A DNA stretch of 64,000 nt from Stratiolaelaps scimitus (Eukaryota > Arthropoda > Arachnida > Mesostigmata > Laelapidae). Location of the stretch: the NCBI GenBank assembly GCA_019614645.1, contig JABWDB010000013.1, forward strand, positions 806,001 to 870,000. The letters are read 5' to 3'. This document shows positions 44,701 to 55,750 of this stretch, piece after piece. Position 1 is the stretch's first letter. Every line of letters begins with the position of its first letter. The notes below the pieces were generated by a model that saw only the letters and a program-made list of their open reading frames with translations, made no database searches and was not told where the DNA came from. The translations under genes and the position numbers were made by a program.

Positions 44701-47110
44701 GCTGATGGGTTCCAAAAAATTAGTTTTTCGAGTTGAAAAAGGCGACCAACCCCCGCTCAAGGTTCCCTGAATCGTCGAAATGCCGGTCACTCAAAAAATT
44801 CGCCAGTGAACGAAACAGGTGGTAATCTGTTGGAGCAAGGTCTGGCGGATATGGTGGGTGCGCAGAAACTTTTCCATCCGAACGCTTCAAGTGCCGCTTT
44901 GGTGTTTCTCGCGGTGTGAGGCCTTGCGTCGTCGTGAAGGAGGATGATTTGGCTTCGCCTGTCGGGTCTCTTCATATAAATTGTTTACACGACGCAACTG
45001 GGCTATGGAGAGGTCGTTGGTGACCGTCTGATTCCTCTCAAGCAATTCCCAGTGTATGGGACCTTTCCAGTCCCACCAGATGCACAACATGACCCTTTCG
45101 GGTGCAAATCTTGCTTAATTCGCGGCATAGCCGCACCCCCAGGAGGCACCCAGTCAGCTCGTTGCTTCCTATTCGCGTACACTTCTCGTCTCCAGTGACA
45201 ATTCAGGTCGAGTACAGGAATCGGTCATGATGGTTGCACGGGGACGAGGTGTTGAGCAGAGATGATAAATCTCATTTCCTTCTGATGCTCGTTCAGCTCA
45301 TGAGGCACGCAAACTCCAAGTTTCTGTGTGAATCCCATCGACTCAATATTTCTACCTACAGTTGTTTGACCACAACCCATAATTTCAGCCAGTTCAAGCC
45401 GTGTTCGACGAGGGTTTTCCTTCAGTAGAGCCTTCAGTAGGTCTTGATCTTCCAGGTCACAGAAGCCCAACCTGAACTTCGCAAACTGCTCTTGAGCAGT
45501 CTTTTCAGACACACTTGCTTCGGCATACACGGCACAGATATCCCATGCTGTAGCCGAGGTGGTTAGACTACGGCGAAAGCCGAAGAAAAGCAGGTGTCGG
45601 AAATGCATTTGGTTATTGCCTGGAATTTCCATCTTTCGAGCCTGATTTCGAATTGAAATCCAGTTCGCAGCGAAAATCGGACTGCGCAGGCGTGTAGAGC
45701 GGAAGAAAAGCTTCGTAACCGGTAGAGTTCAAAATAAATTGACAGGGTCTTGGTGGACAGGGCATCAGGTTCAAACGAACCGCAGGACTTTATTGGACAA
45801 TCTAATACATACATAGGTGATGTCGATCGAATGGTGTTCAACATTCAAGAACAGGAACGGACGCGTAACTCGCATGCGGGAGCTAGTACGGGTTTCAGAT
45901 AGTTTGGCGATTTTTAAGAAATGAGAGGCGACGTCCTGAAAAGTATATTGAGCTAATTAATTAATTCTCACCTAACTTATATTTTCTTTGCGTTTGAATT
46001 AATCAGATAAAAAAAACGCATTGAATTCTTGAAGACTGTTGGCGAAATTCGATAATGTGATAGGGCCGGTTTTTCCGCTTTGGTTTCTATAACAGTAATG
46101 TTTTAGAACGAAAGTAAAAAATCGGGCGCTAGCTTTAGTCTAATTAATACTTTTTCTAAAATTGTTGTGTAATTAAACATACGTTTGATCACACAAAAAT
46201 ACGTTGTCCACATTTGCCTCGAGGCAGGAGGTACTAGCCATAACTGTCCTGTCAGAATTACGTCCTAAAGCGGAACGACTAATGAATTAGGCTTGTTTCT
46301 CAATAATACAAATATTATACGTATTCTAAATGTTAATATCTCAACCCCCAGGGAATATGGTACTCGACTACATGATTACGCGTACGCTCATCATGAACTC
46401 GCAGAGCAACCTGGAGGGTGAAGTTCTTAATAAGATGCGGAATGCGTTACTCCACCGCGACGCCGTAGCGTTTATTGCTGTTAAAAATAAGTTAGACGAC
46501 TACATCTTCATCGACGACAAACATGTTGCCAATGAATCACACTTGGCCAAGTTCAAGGCACAGATTAAGGACCTGGACGTGAGTCAACTGTTAAAGCTTT
46601 TCACTAATTTGTGTAGAAATAAACATATTCAATGTTCGCTTAACCCTTGATCCATTAACATAGTAATAATAATAATAAACAATCTATTTATGAAAAGTGC
46701 TTGGACCCGTTGGGGCAGGAAGGTAGCCGGGCTTCATTCAGGCACCGTGCCCATTCATATTAAACATCTAAGCGACGTACGAGCGAACCTTATGGATACC
46801 AACGGCTAACTTAGCTCCTGTTTTAAAGAAACACCTACGTCTAAAAGGATTTTTACAACATGTGCAGATTTGTGCTCTTGATATTGTGTACTTCTAGAAT
46901 TACCAGGTATTGGTCTCAAAGGTCGCCAACCGCAAATCACGACAGTCTTCTGGAGAATTTCTGTTCCACATGATGAAAGCGCTCATCGGGGCCGTGTACG
47001 TCGACACCGGTTACGATATTCAGAAAACCGACGATATCATAATGCCAATGTTCAAAAAGGATGTTGATACAGTGTATAATAAGGTCTACGCCAACATCCC
47101 TGTATTATAA
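41777..47110 (+). CDS. Secreted RNase III-fold pseudoenzyme, tandem copy 2; six exons, 256 residues
   Basis: Exons: 41777-41827, 43195-43270, 43435-43528, 43861-43970, 46352-46578, 46898-47110; 771 nt. Every junction is GT-AG and every phase (0,1,2,1,0) equals that of copy 1. The leader is MIFGRIQQLVLLVALAA, and NPC and the NVS sequon (37-39) are conserved. The RNase III domain has LLIKALLHRNYKAK, PLDSIGNMVLDYMITRTL, GEVLNKMRNALLHRDAVAF and FLFHMMKALIGAVYVDTG. Catalytic positions are Asp108, Asn112, His210 and Lys213 where active enzymes have Glu, Asp, Asp and Glu. Exon 5 is 91% identical to copy 1 (69/76), exon 4 about 73%, exon 2 only 52%. No dsRNA-binding domain. Intron 4 is expanded by a mariner at 44568-45805. 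The fold most resembles the RNase IIIb domain of Dicer, but homologues should be searched before naming. Confidence 0.85.
44568..45805 (-). mobile_element. mariner element, 1238 bp, inactive
   Basis: The left end is TTAGGTTGTCTCATAAGTTC and the right end is the degenerate complement (GGACTTTATTGGACAATCTA plus A). Both ends are flanked by TA (44566-44567 and 45806-45807). Size, TA target and transposase place it in the mariner group. The right end has more substitutions than the left. It is inserted in intron 4 of RNase III-like copy 2, in the opposite orientation to the gene. Confidence 0.95.
44642..45632 (-). pseudogene. mariner transposase, broken
   Basis: N-terminus MEIPGNNQMHFRHLLFFGFR matches the mariner 'HFRH.LLFEF..G....A...I..VYG' start. 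The helix-turn-helix region reads VSEKTAQEQFAKFRLG-x-x-DLED with a small deletion just after it, then LKENPRRTRLELAEIMG. Downstream frames carry WDWKGPIHWELLERNQTV and LLHDDARPHTA (second catalytic Asp). A shifted frame carries the APTDYHLF-type third motif and ends EYIINM at a stop at 44642. At least three frame breaks. Confidence 0.9.
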
Positions 47111-49296
47111 TTTCATCGCCAAGAAAAAGTACGGAGAAGAATAACTATTATAAGTTATGAAACGAGCTTCATGTACCCCAGACAACTGTCAGCGACAAGC
47201 ATACTCGCTTAACTTGCTAGCACTAATTAATTGTCACAAAAAGGGCAACTTTTTATCGTAACTCCGAACGATCTAAACACTATTTGATAACGTAATGCAC
47301 AAGATGCCCTTGTGATTACAGCTGTCCAACTGCAAATGTATTGTTTTTCCTTTATAAGCTATGAAACTTCTCCGAACCAATATCCCAGCTTAAGACCTAC
47401 TTCATCGTGCGGTGAGGACGAATTCAAATAGATTACGGAATGTTCCTGATATAAATGCAGTAGTTTCATCTACCAATCATATCAAACATATTAAATATAG
47501 TATCCTTTGAGTTCGGTTTTCGTATGTAATTATACATCCATTTGTATTCCTTATTGAGTCTCTCCAATTGAATCTTGGTATCCCAAACCTGATAATATTA
47601 TAGGAGGTGGTGAGAGTATGTTTAGATAGATGTGCTAGTATGTGAAAAAGGAGTGACCTGCTTAGGGACCACAAGACAAATCGTCTATTGAATAATGCAA
47701 ATACGGCAATTTGTAGCATGCAGTGGAGTCTGAGCTACCTAGATGGCGTTCCCCACATACTACAGATATAATACCGACGGTAGATATGGTTTGAAGTAAT
47801 ACAAAAGTATCTGGGAACCATGGCCCAAGTAAATGTCGGCAGTGGCGTTCGGCGCCCCAGCCGACGCCGCGACTCTCGTCTGGTTCTAAAAATGTTTTTA
47901 AATTTGGTGGTAATCTCTAAAAAGTGGCGTTCTCAAACGTTCTATGAGCATCGTCGGTGGCGGCCTTTGGCCTTAGCAGGCAGATTGTCCTACTCTTATG
48001 TTTTTGATATATGTTTTTGAATGGTATGCGCAGATTTTGTAGTCAAGAGGTTTCTGAAACGTCGGTCGGGGGATTCTAAGACTTCCTATCGACATCTGCC
48101 ATTTCTCAAAGCCAACAATTCCCAAATTGACATTGATAAGAGAAACTCAAGGAAAAGGTCGAAAAATTAAAAAAAACGGGGTTCCGAATAGTTCAGCACG
48201 CTACGAACCTAGAGCCTGCCTCGGTCGCGAAGCCCACCAAAGATGAACCACCTGTTTTAATCAATTGAAAACAGAGTGAAAAACAGTTCTTTTCTGGCCT
48301 CTAAAGCGTACATTGGCATGATCTCTAAAACGATCAACGTTCGGTATAGGAACACCGATTGTGATTTGGTTCAGCATGTCGAGGGCTATTTATGTAGCCC
48401 AGGAGAATAAGGTTATACGTGAGCAAGGCTATACACGGGCAAGGTTACCTTTCATAAGATTTAGTAAGTGGAATTAGTCAAATTAAATGAAAACCGTACG
48501 CAATTAAAATAAGTATCAGTCACCAAAGGATACCGCTTGTCTACGCCGTTGAAGTCACTCGTTGAGATCTATTAATGGAAGAAAACCTCCCCTGTTAGAT
48601 AGACCTATAATATATTTTCCAGGCTGACTCACAAATTAAAAGCGAAGTGCACCAATAACACGAGGAATGAATACCCAACCTGCCAAGGTCGCACATGAGA
48701 GCGATGCTGAGGTATAGCTAACTATAAGTTATTCGTGTAGACCAGGCCCACTTCTATGTTTCAAGGTTCCAGAATATTTATCCTATTTACTAGATCTTGG
48801 AATTTCAATCGATAACTTTCTCGAATTACGCAACTTTTTGCTTAGTAAATTCTAAGGTGCATATTTCACAAAACCCTCCCTTTCTTCCTATTTATATATA
48901 TATATATATATATTACCTATTTTTATCATTATTATCGTTTTAGTAGCTAAAGCAAGAGTTAGTAGTGAGTCCAATCTGAGATATTGACGTTACATAGTAG
49001 TGAAATCCCTCCGTCATATTCCAACGGTTCCTGTAGATATACCACATGTTATTCTTGTCTATATTAAAGAAATGCTGATTCGACTACGGATATCATATAA
49101 ACTGACCAACACTAATCGGCAAAAACGTCTGTTTTTCTTAACCATGTGCTTTATAGACAAATATACATGATACAATAATATGGTCAATTACAACTGGCAG
49201 TTTGGACAGGGTCAATTTAATTTCGCTCGAATGTAACACATTCAGTGAGATGTGGCTCTTGTTCCTGCACCATGCAGATGACTCAATGCTCAACTA
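47111..49296. other. Intergenic; no supported gene
   Basis: AT-rich sequence with a short TA microsatellite near 48893-48913. Short open frames have no recognised domains, and no repeat family could be assigned. Confidence 0.4.
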
Positions 49297-51147
49297 TCAC
49301 TCGACTATGCGGCTGATATTCCAATCATTACTGTTCTGCATGCATACACAGCATAAGCTGTCAGATATTGAACATGTCGCATGGAACTTATGACCACAGA
49401 AGTGAATGACAAGATCCTCATCAATGCCGCGCATCACTAAACGTTCCCCACAAATACCGCAATCACCTGTCATGTCGATTCGCATGCCCCAATCGGCCAA
49501 CGGACGATCAATAAGATGTTGTTCTTGCAAGACGCTCGGTGTCGCCCACAACAGGCTGCTCATCTCGAGAAGTAGCGCATCGGCAATTTCTTTTTGCAGC
49601 CGATGGCTCAAACGATCGAGGAGTTTGCGATGCGCACGTCGGATTCTTGATTCCTGCTTCGGCGAAGTTGCCGTGTCTGGTTCGTCAGGGCAGACAGCCG
49701 GCATTGGGTTCGACGATCGCGTGTGCGTTAGCGAGGCACCCATTGAGGACTCATTGCCTGACGGTGGAATTCTATGGCTGAATTCGCTCAGCGAACATTC
49801 GTGCTGTGGCAGAATGAGAATGGCGATCGTCTCGTACCAGCGCTTGTCAGAGGAGTACATTAGACCCTCGAGATAGTGGAGAATCGCGATGAATGTTCGT
49901 ACCGATAGATTGAGTACGTTACGGGGGTCTCTATTCACGGGTATTAAGCTTAGGTCAGACCTTCGGAGCATCAATTCCTTGCCACGGAATTTCTCCCTTC
50001 GAATGAGATCAAGATATCGTAAGACGTAGTTGAATTTTATGTGTTGAAAAAAAACGGTTAACCGTTGCTCTGGCGTTGGCAGGACGTGGACGATATTTTG
50101 AAGCACAGTCGCTGAGAAACCCCATTCAGTAATAGCGCCATCGTCATGCATGAAGAAGATCGAATCGTTTGCGACCTTTGGTTCAATTATACCTCGCTTT
50201 GTAAACAAAGTAGTTTGCCAAACGACGCGAGGAAAGTCACAGTCTTGCACTTGCAAAATGTATAGAGCTTCCTCAGTAAATGTCATAAGCAGCTCGTCGA
50301 CTGAAAACAAGATACCGAACTGTATCTTTCGATCGAACAACTCGTTCTTCATAGGTGCACCGTGTAGTGAAATAGGAAAGTGGTCCTTATTAGTTGAACC
50401 TTCGTGCCGGAAGCTCAACGTACAATCAACCTCACCGAAGTGGTTGACCTGCCATAACCGGCCACCCGGCCTTACGCAGTACATGTTTGGGTAGTTCCCA
50501 TCGTCTGGTAACGCTTCGGAGAAACAGGCGCCGAATACGCCGTTGCGCGATTTTTTGCCAATTTTTGTAAAGCGCTTATCATTCAGATCACAGAGAAAGC
50601 TCGCTGTCACCGTTGAAATCACAAGTCGGTCGTGAAATGTGTCGATCTGCACGATACGGCTGCCCAGTGTGAGAATGTTCGTGGGTGATATATCAAATAA
50701 TACTGCATCGTTCAGAGCGTATAGCTCTGTTACACTGATCACGCCACGGTTGTCGCCACCGATAAAGCGTGACCCTGATCTTGTCCACAGCAGCTGCGAC
50801 ACCGTGGCGTTCGCGTGCGCTTCACTGCGGTATAACTCCCGGGCGGGCTTAGGGTGAACTAATGAGGTGTTGTGTTCGACAACCACCAACTCCCCGCGAC
50901 TGGAGGCCGCACATAGTACGTTGTCATCAGCAGGGTTGAAGGCTACCCGATCGATCTTGGCCGATGCTGTCGGAAGCCTCCGCAAGAGGCGGAGCGAGGC
51001 TCGACTGAAGATAAGCACATCACCCGACGAACTGCCCAACCCGAAGAAGTGTTCCGAGACATCGAAGCATCGAAACGCGATCCTCGAGCCGGCAATCGGC
51101 GAAAGCAAATCGCCAAGGTTACGTCTCTCGAACAGGTACTCGGTCAT
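49297..51147 (-). CDS. HPS5-like WD40 protein with C-terminal zinc-finger-like cluster; 616 residues, no introns
   Basis: A single uninterrupted frame. Residues about 1-370 fold as a WD40-type propeller: IAFRCFDVSEHFFGLGSSSG, DVLIFSRASLRLLRRLP, VAFNPADDNVLCAASSRGEL, and FGACFSEALPDDG followed by MYCVRPGGRLWQVNHFGEV. The last motif matches the ARPG-x-R-x-W signature shared by HPS5 and TECPR2; the IYCxRPG spelling favours HPS5, a BLOC-2 subunit in lysosome-related organelle biogenesis. The C-terminal 60 residues hold CGIC...FCGHKFHATC...CCVC, a RING/zinc-ribbon-like cluster as in Vps8/Vps41-type proteins. It is about half the length of vertebrate HPS5 and intronless in a window where the other genes have five to seven introns. 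ATG context is good (AAACCATGA). TECPR2 is the main alternative. Confidence 0.75.
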   Translation of the reverse strand: MTEYLFERRNLGDLLSPIAGSRIAFRCFDVSEHFFGLGSSSGDVLIFSRASLRLLRRLPTASAKIDRVAFNPADDNVLCAASSRGELVVVEHNTSLVHPKPARELYRSEAHANATVSQLLWTRSGSRFIGGDNRGVISVTELYALNDAVLFDISPTNILTLGSRIVQIDTFHDRLVISTVTASFLCDLNDKRFTKIGKKSRNGVFGACFSEALPDDGNYPNMYCVRPGGRLWQVNHFGEVDCTLSFRHEGSTNKDHFPISLHGAPMKNELFDRKIQFGILFSVDELLMTFTEEALYILQVQDCDFPRVVWQTTLFTKRGIIEPKVANDSIFFMHDDGAITEWGFSATVLQNIVHVLPTPEQRLTVFFQHIKFNYVLRYLDLIRREKFRGKELMLRRSDLSLIPVNRDPRNVLNLSVRTFIAILHYLEGLMYSSDKRWYETIAILILPQHECSLSEFSHRIPPSGNESSMGASLTHTRSSNPMPAVCPDEPDTATSPKQESRIRRAHRKLLDRLSHRLQKEIADALLLEMSSLLWATPSVLQEQHLIDRPLADWGMRIDMTGDCGICGERLVMRGIDEDLVIHFCGHKFHATCSISDSLCCVCMQNSNDWNISRIVE

Positions 51148-51981
51148 GGTTTGCTACGGCAGGGTGTACCAAACGATCCGATAACGTTGTTATCGAAATG
51201 CCACCTTTCCAAAGAGAATCCTAGCATATTTGCGTAGAGACCGTTCGCACATTGCGTAAGCATCTGTCAACACCTTCCATTCTTCTCGGTAGGTTTCCTG
51301 TAGAGAACCATTCGCAGCTGGACTGACAATACACTAACACTCAGCCAACGTCAACAGTGCACACTCCACGGGACCACAGCACACCTGGGACGAGCACACG
51401 GCGGCTTGACATCGGCAGCATACTGTTTAAAACGAATGATTTTGCTGACCACAACGTCTTTCGCGTCACATTATGTGAACAGCCGAACTGTTTCAAAAAC
51501 TCAGCGACTGCAATGTGATTGTGAGCTGCTCCCGCCGTGTTGATGCGGCCATTGTCGTGTCCACTCAACACCGCAAGTGTTGCCTTTCTACCCTCCTCAC
51601 AACATCGTCCCGAAATCTCTCCTTATGTCTCCTAGCGATTTGATTACGATGTCTGCAACTATAGCAGAGTTTCAGCGTAAAGTGTTGGCTGTACTAGCCA
51701 GCTCGATGCGGAGGCTGCCCCTTGTGCTCGGTGGTCTTTATCAATTTGATAACACCCGCCACCAGCAGTAATTCGCCAGCTGGCTGGGATCACGCAAACG
51801 GACACAATGAAGAGAGTTGAAGGGAAAACATGTGAGAATGCCTTGAGTGTAAAATCAACCTGATAGTGATGAAAGACAAGAGTATCGCCAATATAGCTTT
51901 TACATAATGCGTAGCAAACTAACTAAGCGTATAGAGCTACGCATTGAAGCGACGTCACTTATCATCTCATATTGCTCACCG

Positions 51982-52013
<32 letters not shown>

Positions 52014-52620
52014 AATGAACTGAACGTGTTTCGAAGCTAACGAAATGGTTCGAAGCAAGATGCCTTCACTTGAATTTGCTCTACACAATTGTGCACGATA
52101 AATTGTGTGGTAAGAGAATTATCATTTCATGTGATTTTTTATATTCATTCTCACTTATTTTACGGAATGATTGCCGCTGGATGGTGCTTGCAACCAGCAA
52201 CAGATTGGTGTAAAAGGTCATTTTGCTACAGACTATATTTGGTTCTCCTTGTTTTTCATTTCTAATTTTGTTTCGTTTATTCTTGCATTACTTTTTTTTG
52301 GTAGATGTATCTTCATCATTTTGAGGAGCTTAAATTAGACACCTCAGTGGGAAATTGAAATAATACTACTGCTTTTGCGTATTCTCATATGAGATTGGGC
52401 TGCTTGAATTTGTGTGCTGGTGCTACACAGATTGGCTGTATTCTGTATTGTAATTGTAGCTGCCTTGTTGAGTTCTAATAATGTCAATCCTGAAATCAAG
52501 TAATGGAGTTCCGCAAGCAACATTCGTGCAAATTTGCTTACACATGTAGCGCAGTGGTGCCACTTCTGGTAAACCTGCATATTTCTAAAGCAATGATATT
52601 GTAGAACTATGACCGTCACT
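51148..52620. other. Intergenic upstream region; no supported gene
   Basis: Contains several short open frames without domains and a TA microsatellite near 51987-52006. The first few hundred bases should hold the promoter of the HPS5-like gene; no clear motif was seen. Confidence 0.35.
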
Positions 52621-52626
52621 ATGATG

Positions 52627-52739
52627 ACGGTGTCTTATAGTGGAGATTATCGATAAATACAGCAGGTTGAAATAACCGAACTTAATATAATAATATTAAA
52701 TGAAAAATAAGAGTACGCTATAACGGTGTCTTATAGTGG
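52627..52739. repeat. 17-bp direct repeat enclosing 79 bp, next to the tRNA gene
   Basis: ACGGTGTCTTATAGTGG occurs at 52627-52643 and again at 52723-52739. The 79 AT-rich bases between could be a small insertion with its target duplication, or a local duplication. It ends 20 bases before tRNA-Thr. Confidence 0.7.
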
Positions 52740-52759
52740 CGGGCACATACGACCCGTTC

Positions 52760-52832
52760 GGCTCCGTGGCCTAGTGGTTAAGGCGTCGGTCTTGTAAACC
52801 GAAGATCACGGGTTCAAGTCCCGTCGGAGCCT
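52760..52832 (+). tRNA. tRNA-Thr (anticodon UGU)
   Basis: A full cloverleaf: acceptor GGCTCCG pairs with CGGAGCC, D-arm GCC...GGC, anticodon arm TCGGT-CTTGTAA-ACCGA with anticodon TGT, and T-arm ACGGG-TTCAAGT-CCCGT, with discriminator T. A-box (TGGCCTAGTGG) and B-box (GGTTCAAGTCC) are intact, and there is no intron. CCA is not encoded, as expected for a eukaryotic nuclear tRNA. A terminator-like T-run is not obvious immediately downstream. Confidence 0.95.
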
Positions 52833-53662
52833 TTGCGAGGGATTGCATTAAGAGCTATACTCGATTTCGAGTTACAATAATTATTTTATTGCAATAGTTC
52901 TAACTTAAATATTAACAAGTTAAATACGAGAATAATGCGCCAGCCATACTTCATTGTACTATAATAATTATCGACCTCATTGTATAACTTCAATATTTTA
53001 TCCCGATTGCTGCACTGTGCCGCCGTACGAAATATGAGACGTATTATAGTTAAATATAAATATGAAAATATAAATAAAATTGCCTAGAAATCACGAGAAG
53101 GCATAACGCTATGCACGAACGGAGGACTACTAAACAACGTTGAACATTGAGTGATGGATTTTTTTGCGCAGTTCGTAATTGTTAACTTTTAGTGCTTATT
53201 TTACATCGTATTTTGTTAGGACCTGTTTCCTCTACAATGTGATAAGGCAAATTTCTGTGCGCCATATTTACGGGGAGATGTACATATATTGCACTAATTA
53301 TTTGCTAGCTTCTATATAGCTTGCATACATCACATGTCTTACGAGTTGATGAACTGTTTATTTTAGCTGCTTCTCAAGAAGCCGGATTTTTTTGCATTCA
53401 TGTATAAAACGCATTTACGACGCATTTAAGTGACGTGGCATAACTTTTTAGGGTTTGTTCTGAAATTCCCTCTAATTCGCCCTATGAGCAGTGACATCTC
53501 TGCAGTAGGTTCTCTCGATCGTTGGCTCTGTAGATTGAATAGTGTACATTTCTTCGACTTAATTTTGTTACTGTTTTTAGCCAGTGCTGCAAATGATGCC
53601 TTGCTGTGTTACACCTAATTTATATCAATTATACTGGGGAGTGGGCGGATGGAAGAAGAGCA

Positions 53663-53693
<31 letters not shown>

Positions 53694-54800
53694 TAACTGA
53701 TATACGCATTTGCGATATTGATCCGGTGGTCCGTTCATCAACGTCGACCACATTGTTGCCGGCACCTACCAGGTTGAATACTAAGTACCAGCGAATCTGT
53801 AAACGTGAGCCGAAAAACCGATTTATGAAAACGATTTCACCACAGCAAATTACTTATGTACCTTGATACGTGATTAGCTTGTTTTGGAGTCCGCGTCGAA
53901 GCTTTAGTGTCAAAGTTACCTTTTATGTAGTTGGACATTGAGAGGAAACGGTGATAGGTGATCCGTCGATGCATGGCCTGGGAAGATACGAGAGATGCTG
54001 GAAATCCCTCATTCGAGTTTTTGGAGAGCCTTTTCGACTATCTTAGCGTTGTCGCGAGGCCAGATGTCTTGACCTGCCGGACTGCTTTTTCTGTCAGAGA
54101 GACTCGACGCAACTTGGTGGTGGGAGATGCTGATCAACCAGGTTGTCTCATTCAAGCATTTCCCGTTGTTTCCCCACATATCACACTTGTATAGTCCTAC
54201 CCAACCACAAATCATGACTTTTTTTTTGATGAAAATTTGGCATGCCTCTGGACTGAGGTTTGTCTCCAGGAGCCACAGACTTTATCATGTCCTCTATCTT
54301 AGTATAGGGCAAGATGGCTTTGTGCAAGAATTGATCATTATGGAAGCGGATAGATTAGTCTCGCAGTAATAAAGGAACGCAAAGAGAAAGCATTTCAAAA
54401 ATCACTGTGACTAAGTGCCTAACATAATACTTGATTGCATATTAGAGTGCGTGCTGTCATATGGCAACCCCAAACGCACACATGTGGCTTTGTTGGAAAT
54501 CTAATCGATATGGTGTACATTGTCAATTCATGACACAGCGGGCCTTGATACTGCAGCACTTTGTGGCCGTTCGTTTGTAACAGTAGCCTGGTTTGTTGCT
54601 GTACTGAGATAATCGCCTTGGGAGGTTTTGCACATGATGTCTAAAGCTGAGGACAAAACCAATCTATAAGATGAGTATAAAAGGAGCGATTCTTTTATCA
54701 AATACAAGTGCCAGTTTCCTTTTCATCGCAGCTATGATATCTAATTTTTCTGTTCGTATGCATTATGCATTCTGCCTCCATATGGTATTCGGCTATTCCC
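52833..54800. other. Intergenic; ATT microsatellite
   Basis: No supported gene. An ATT trinucleotide repeat lies at about 53662-53692. Open frames near 54000-54215 have no recognisable domain. Confidence 0.4.
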
Positions 54801-54819
54801 GCCGATAGGTATCGTTTCT

Positions 54820-55750
54820 TACGATAATTGACGACGATGCTGGCCAGTGAAAAATCTTCGCTCATCGTCAACCGAGGCCGAATAGTGCACAACGCGAAAG
54901 AGCCAAAGCGGAGAAGGAGTGGTAGTCGTTGCAGCAGGTGGCAGAGTGAAGTATCGCAAAGGCCGGACCGGTAGCTCCTTTCTCGGAAGTACCAAGACCC
55001 TTGTTAGCCTAGCGTTCTGCGCTGCGCCAGTCGATGTTGCCGGGCTGGATGGGTTTGCGTCGCTTCCGTTGCATTGCCTTCGTTGACTCAAGTTGAGACG
55101 ATGGCGCGGGGAGGAAGCGATGGAAATCAAGAGGATGACTGAAGAGGGGAAAGTTGCCTCACATCGTCCCCAGCTCTAGTCGACATGGGGGACTAGCAGG
55201 GTTGTCAACGAGGAGGGGACACCCTACCGAGTGGGTGGTCAGGGCAAGATGTTCCCAGACGTTCGTTCCTGCTGGAACGAAAACTCGGACCGAAGTTCGA
55301 GCTGCCCATGAGGGGAAGCATTTTCGAACTCTCTGTCACCCCTGAGCAATTGCTGCCCTATGGAGCACTCTACCGGTAAACTAACTCCCTCCAATGTCAC
55401 TCCTAGTTGCTTTCGTTGATACTGTAAAAGACGGCCTCTCAGCCCTGTTCTCTTGCTTGCTTGCTTGCAATGTTGGTTTGATATACAGGCAGGCCGGAGC
55501 CTTCCTATAGAAGGGACTCGACCCTTCAAAGATTAGCGTCACTTTCGTTGCTTCCCGTTCCGCATACGCTGTGTAATCCGTGCCTGTTGTTGATGTTGGT
55601 TAGTTACTGCCGTTGCTGGATTGTTCTAGGAATTAGGACCGAGACAGCCAGCGGGGAGATTTCACTTTTAAGTATCTCGAATAGCGTTGCCGGCTTGACT
55701 CAAATCCTGGATGCGGAAGTTTCCATTGACTGTATTACCGAGCAACGCTG
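54820..55750. other. GC-rich block with open frames, unassigned
   Basis: This block is clearly GC-richer than its flanks and open on both strands in pieces of 60-100 residues. No domain is seen. The composition resembles the other GC-rich retrotransposon scraps in the window (3020-3600, 13799-14075), so a decayed retroelement is the likeliest origin, but I have no motif to prove it. Confidence 0.3.

Noticed and set aside
49406..51184. Several plus-strand frames of 70-156 residues
   Set aside because: They are shadows of the 616-residue WD40 frame on the minus strand.
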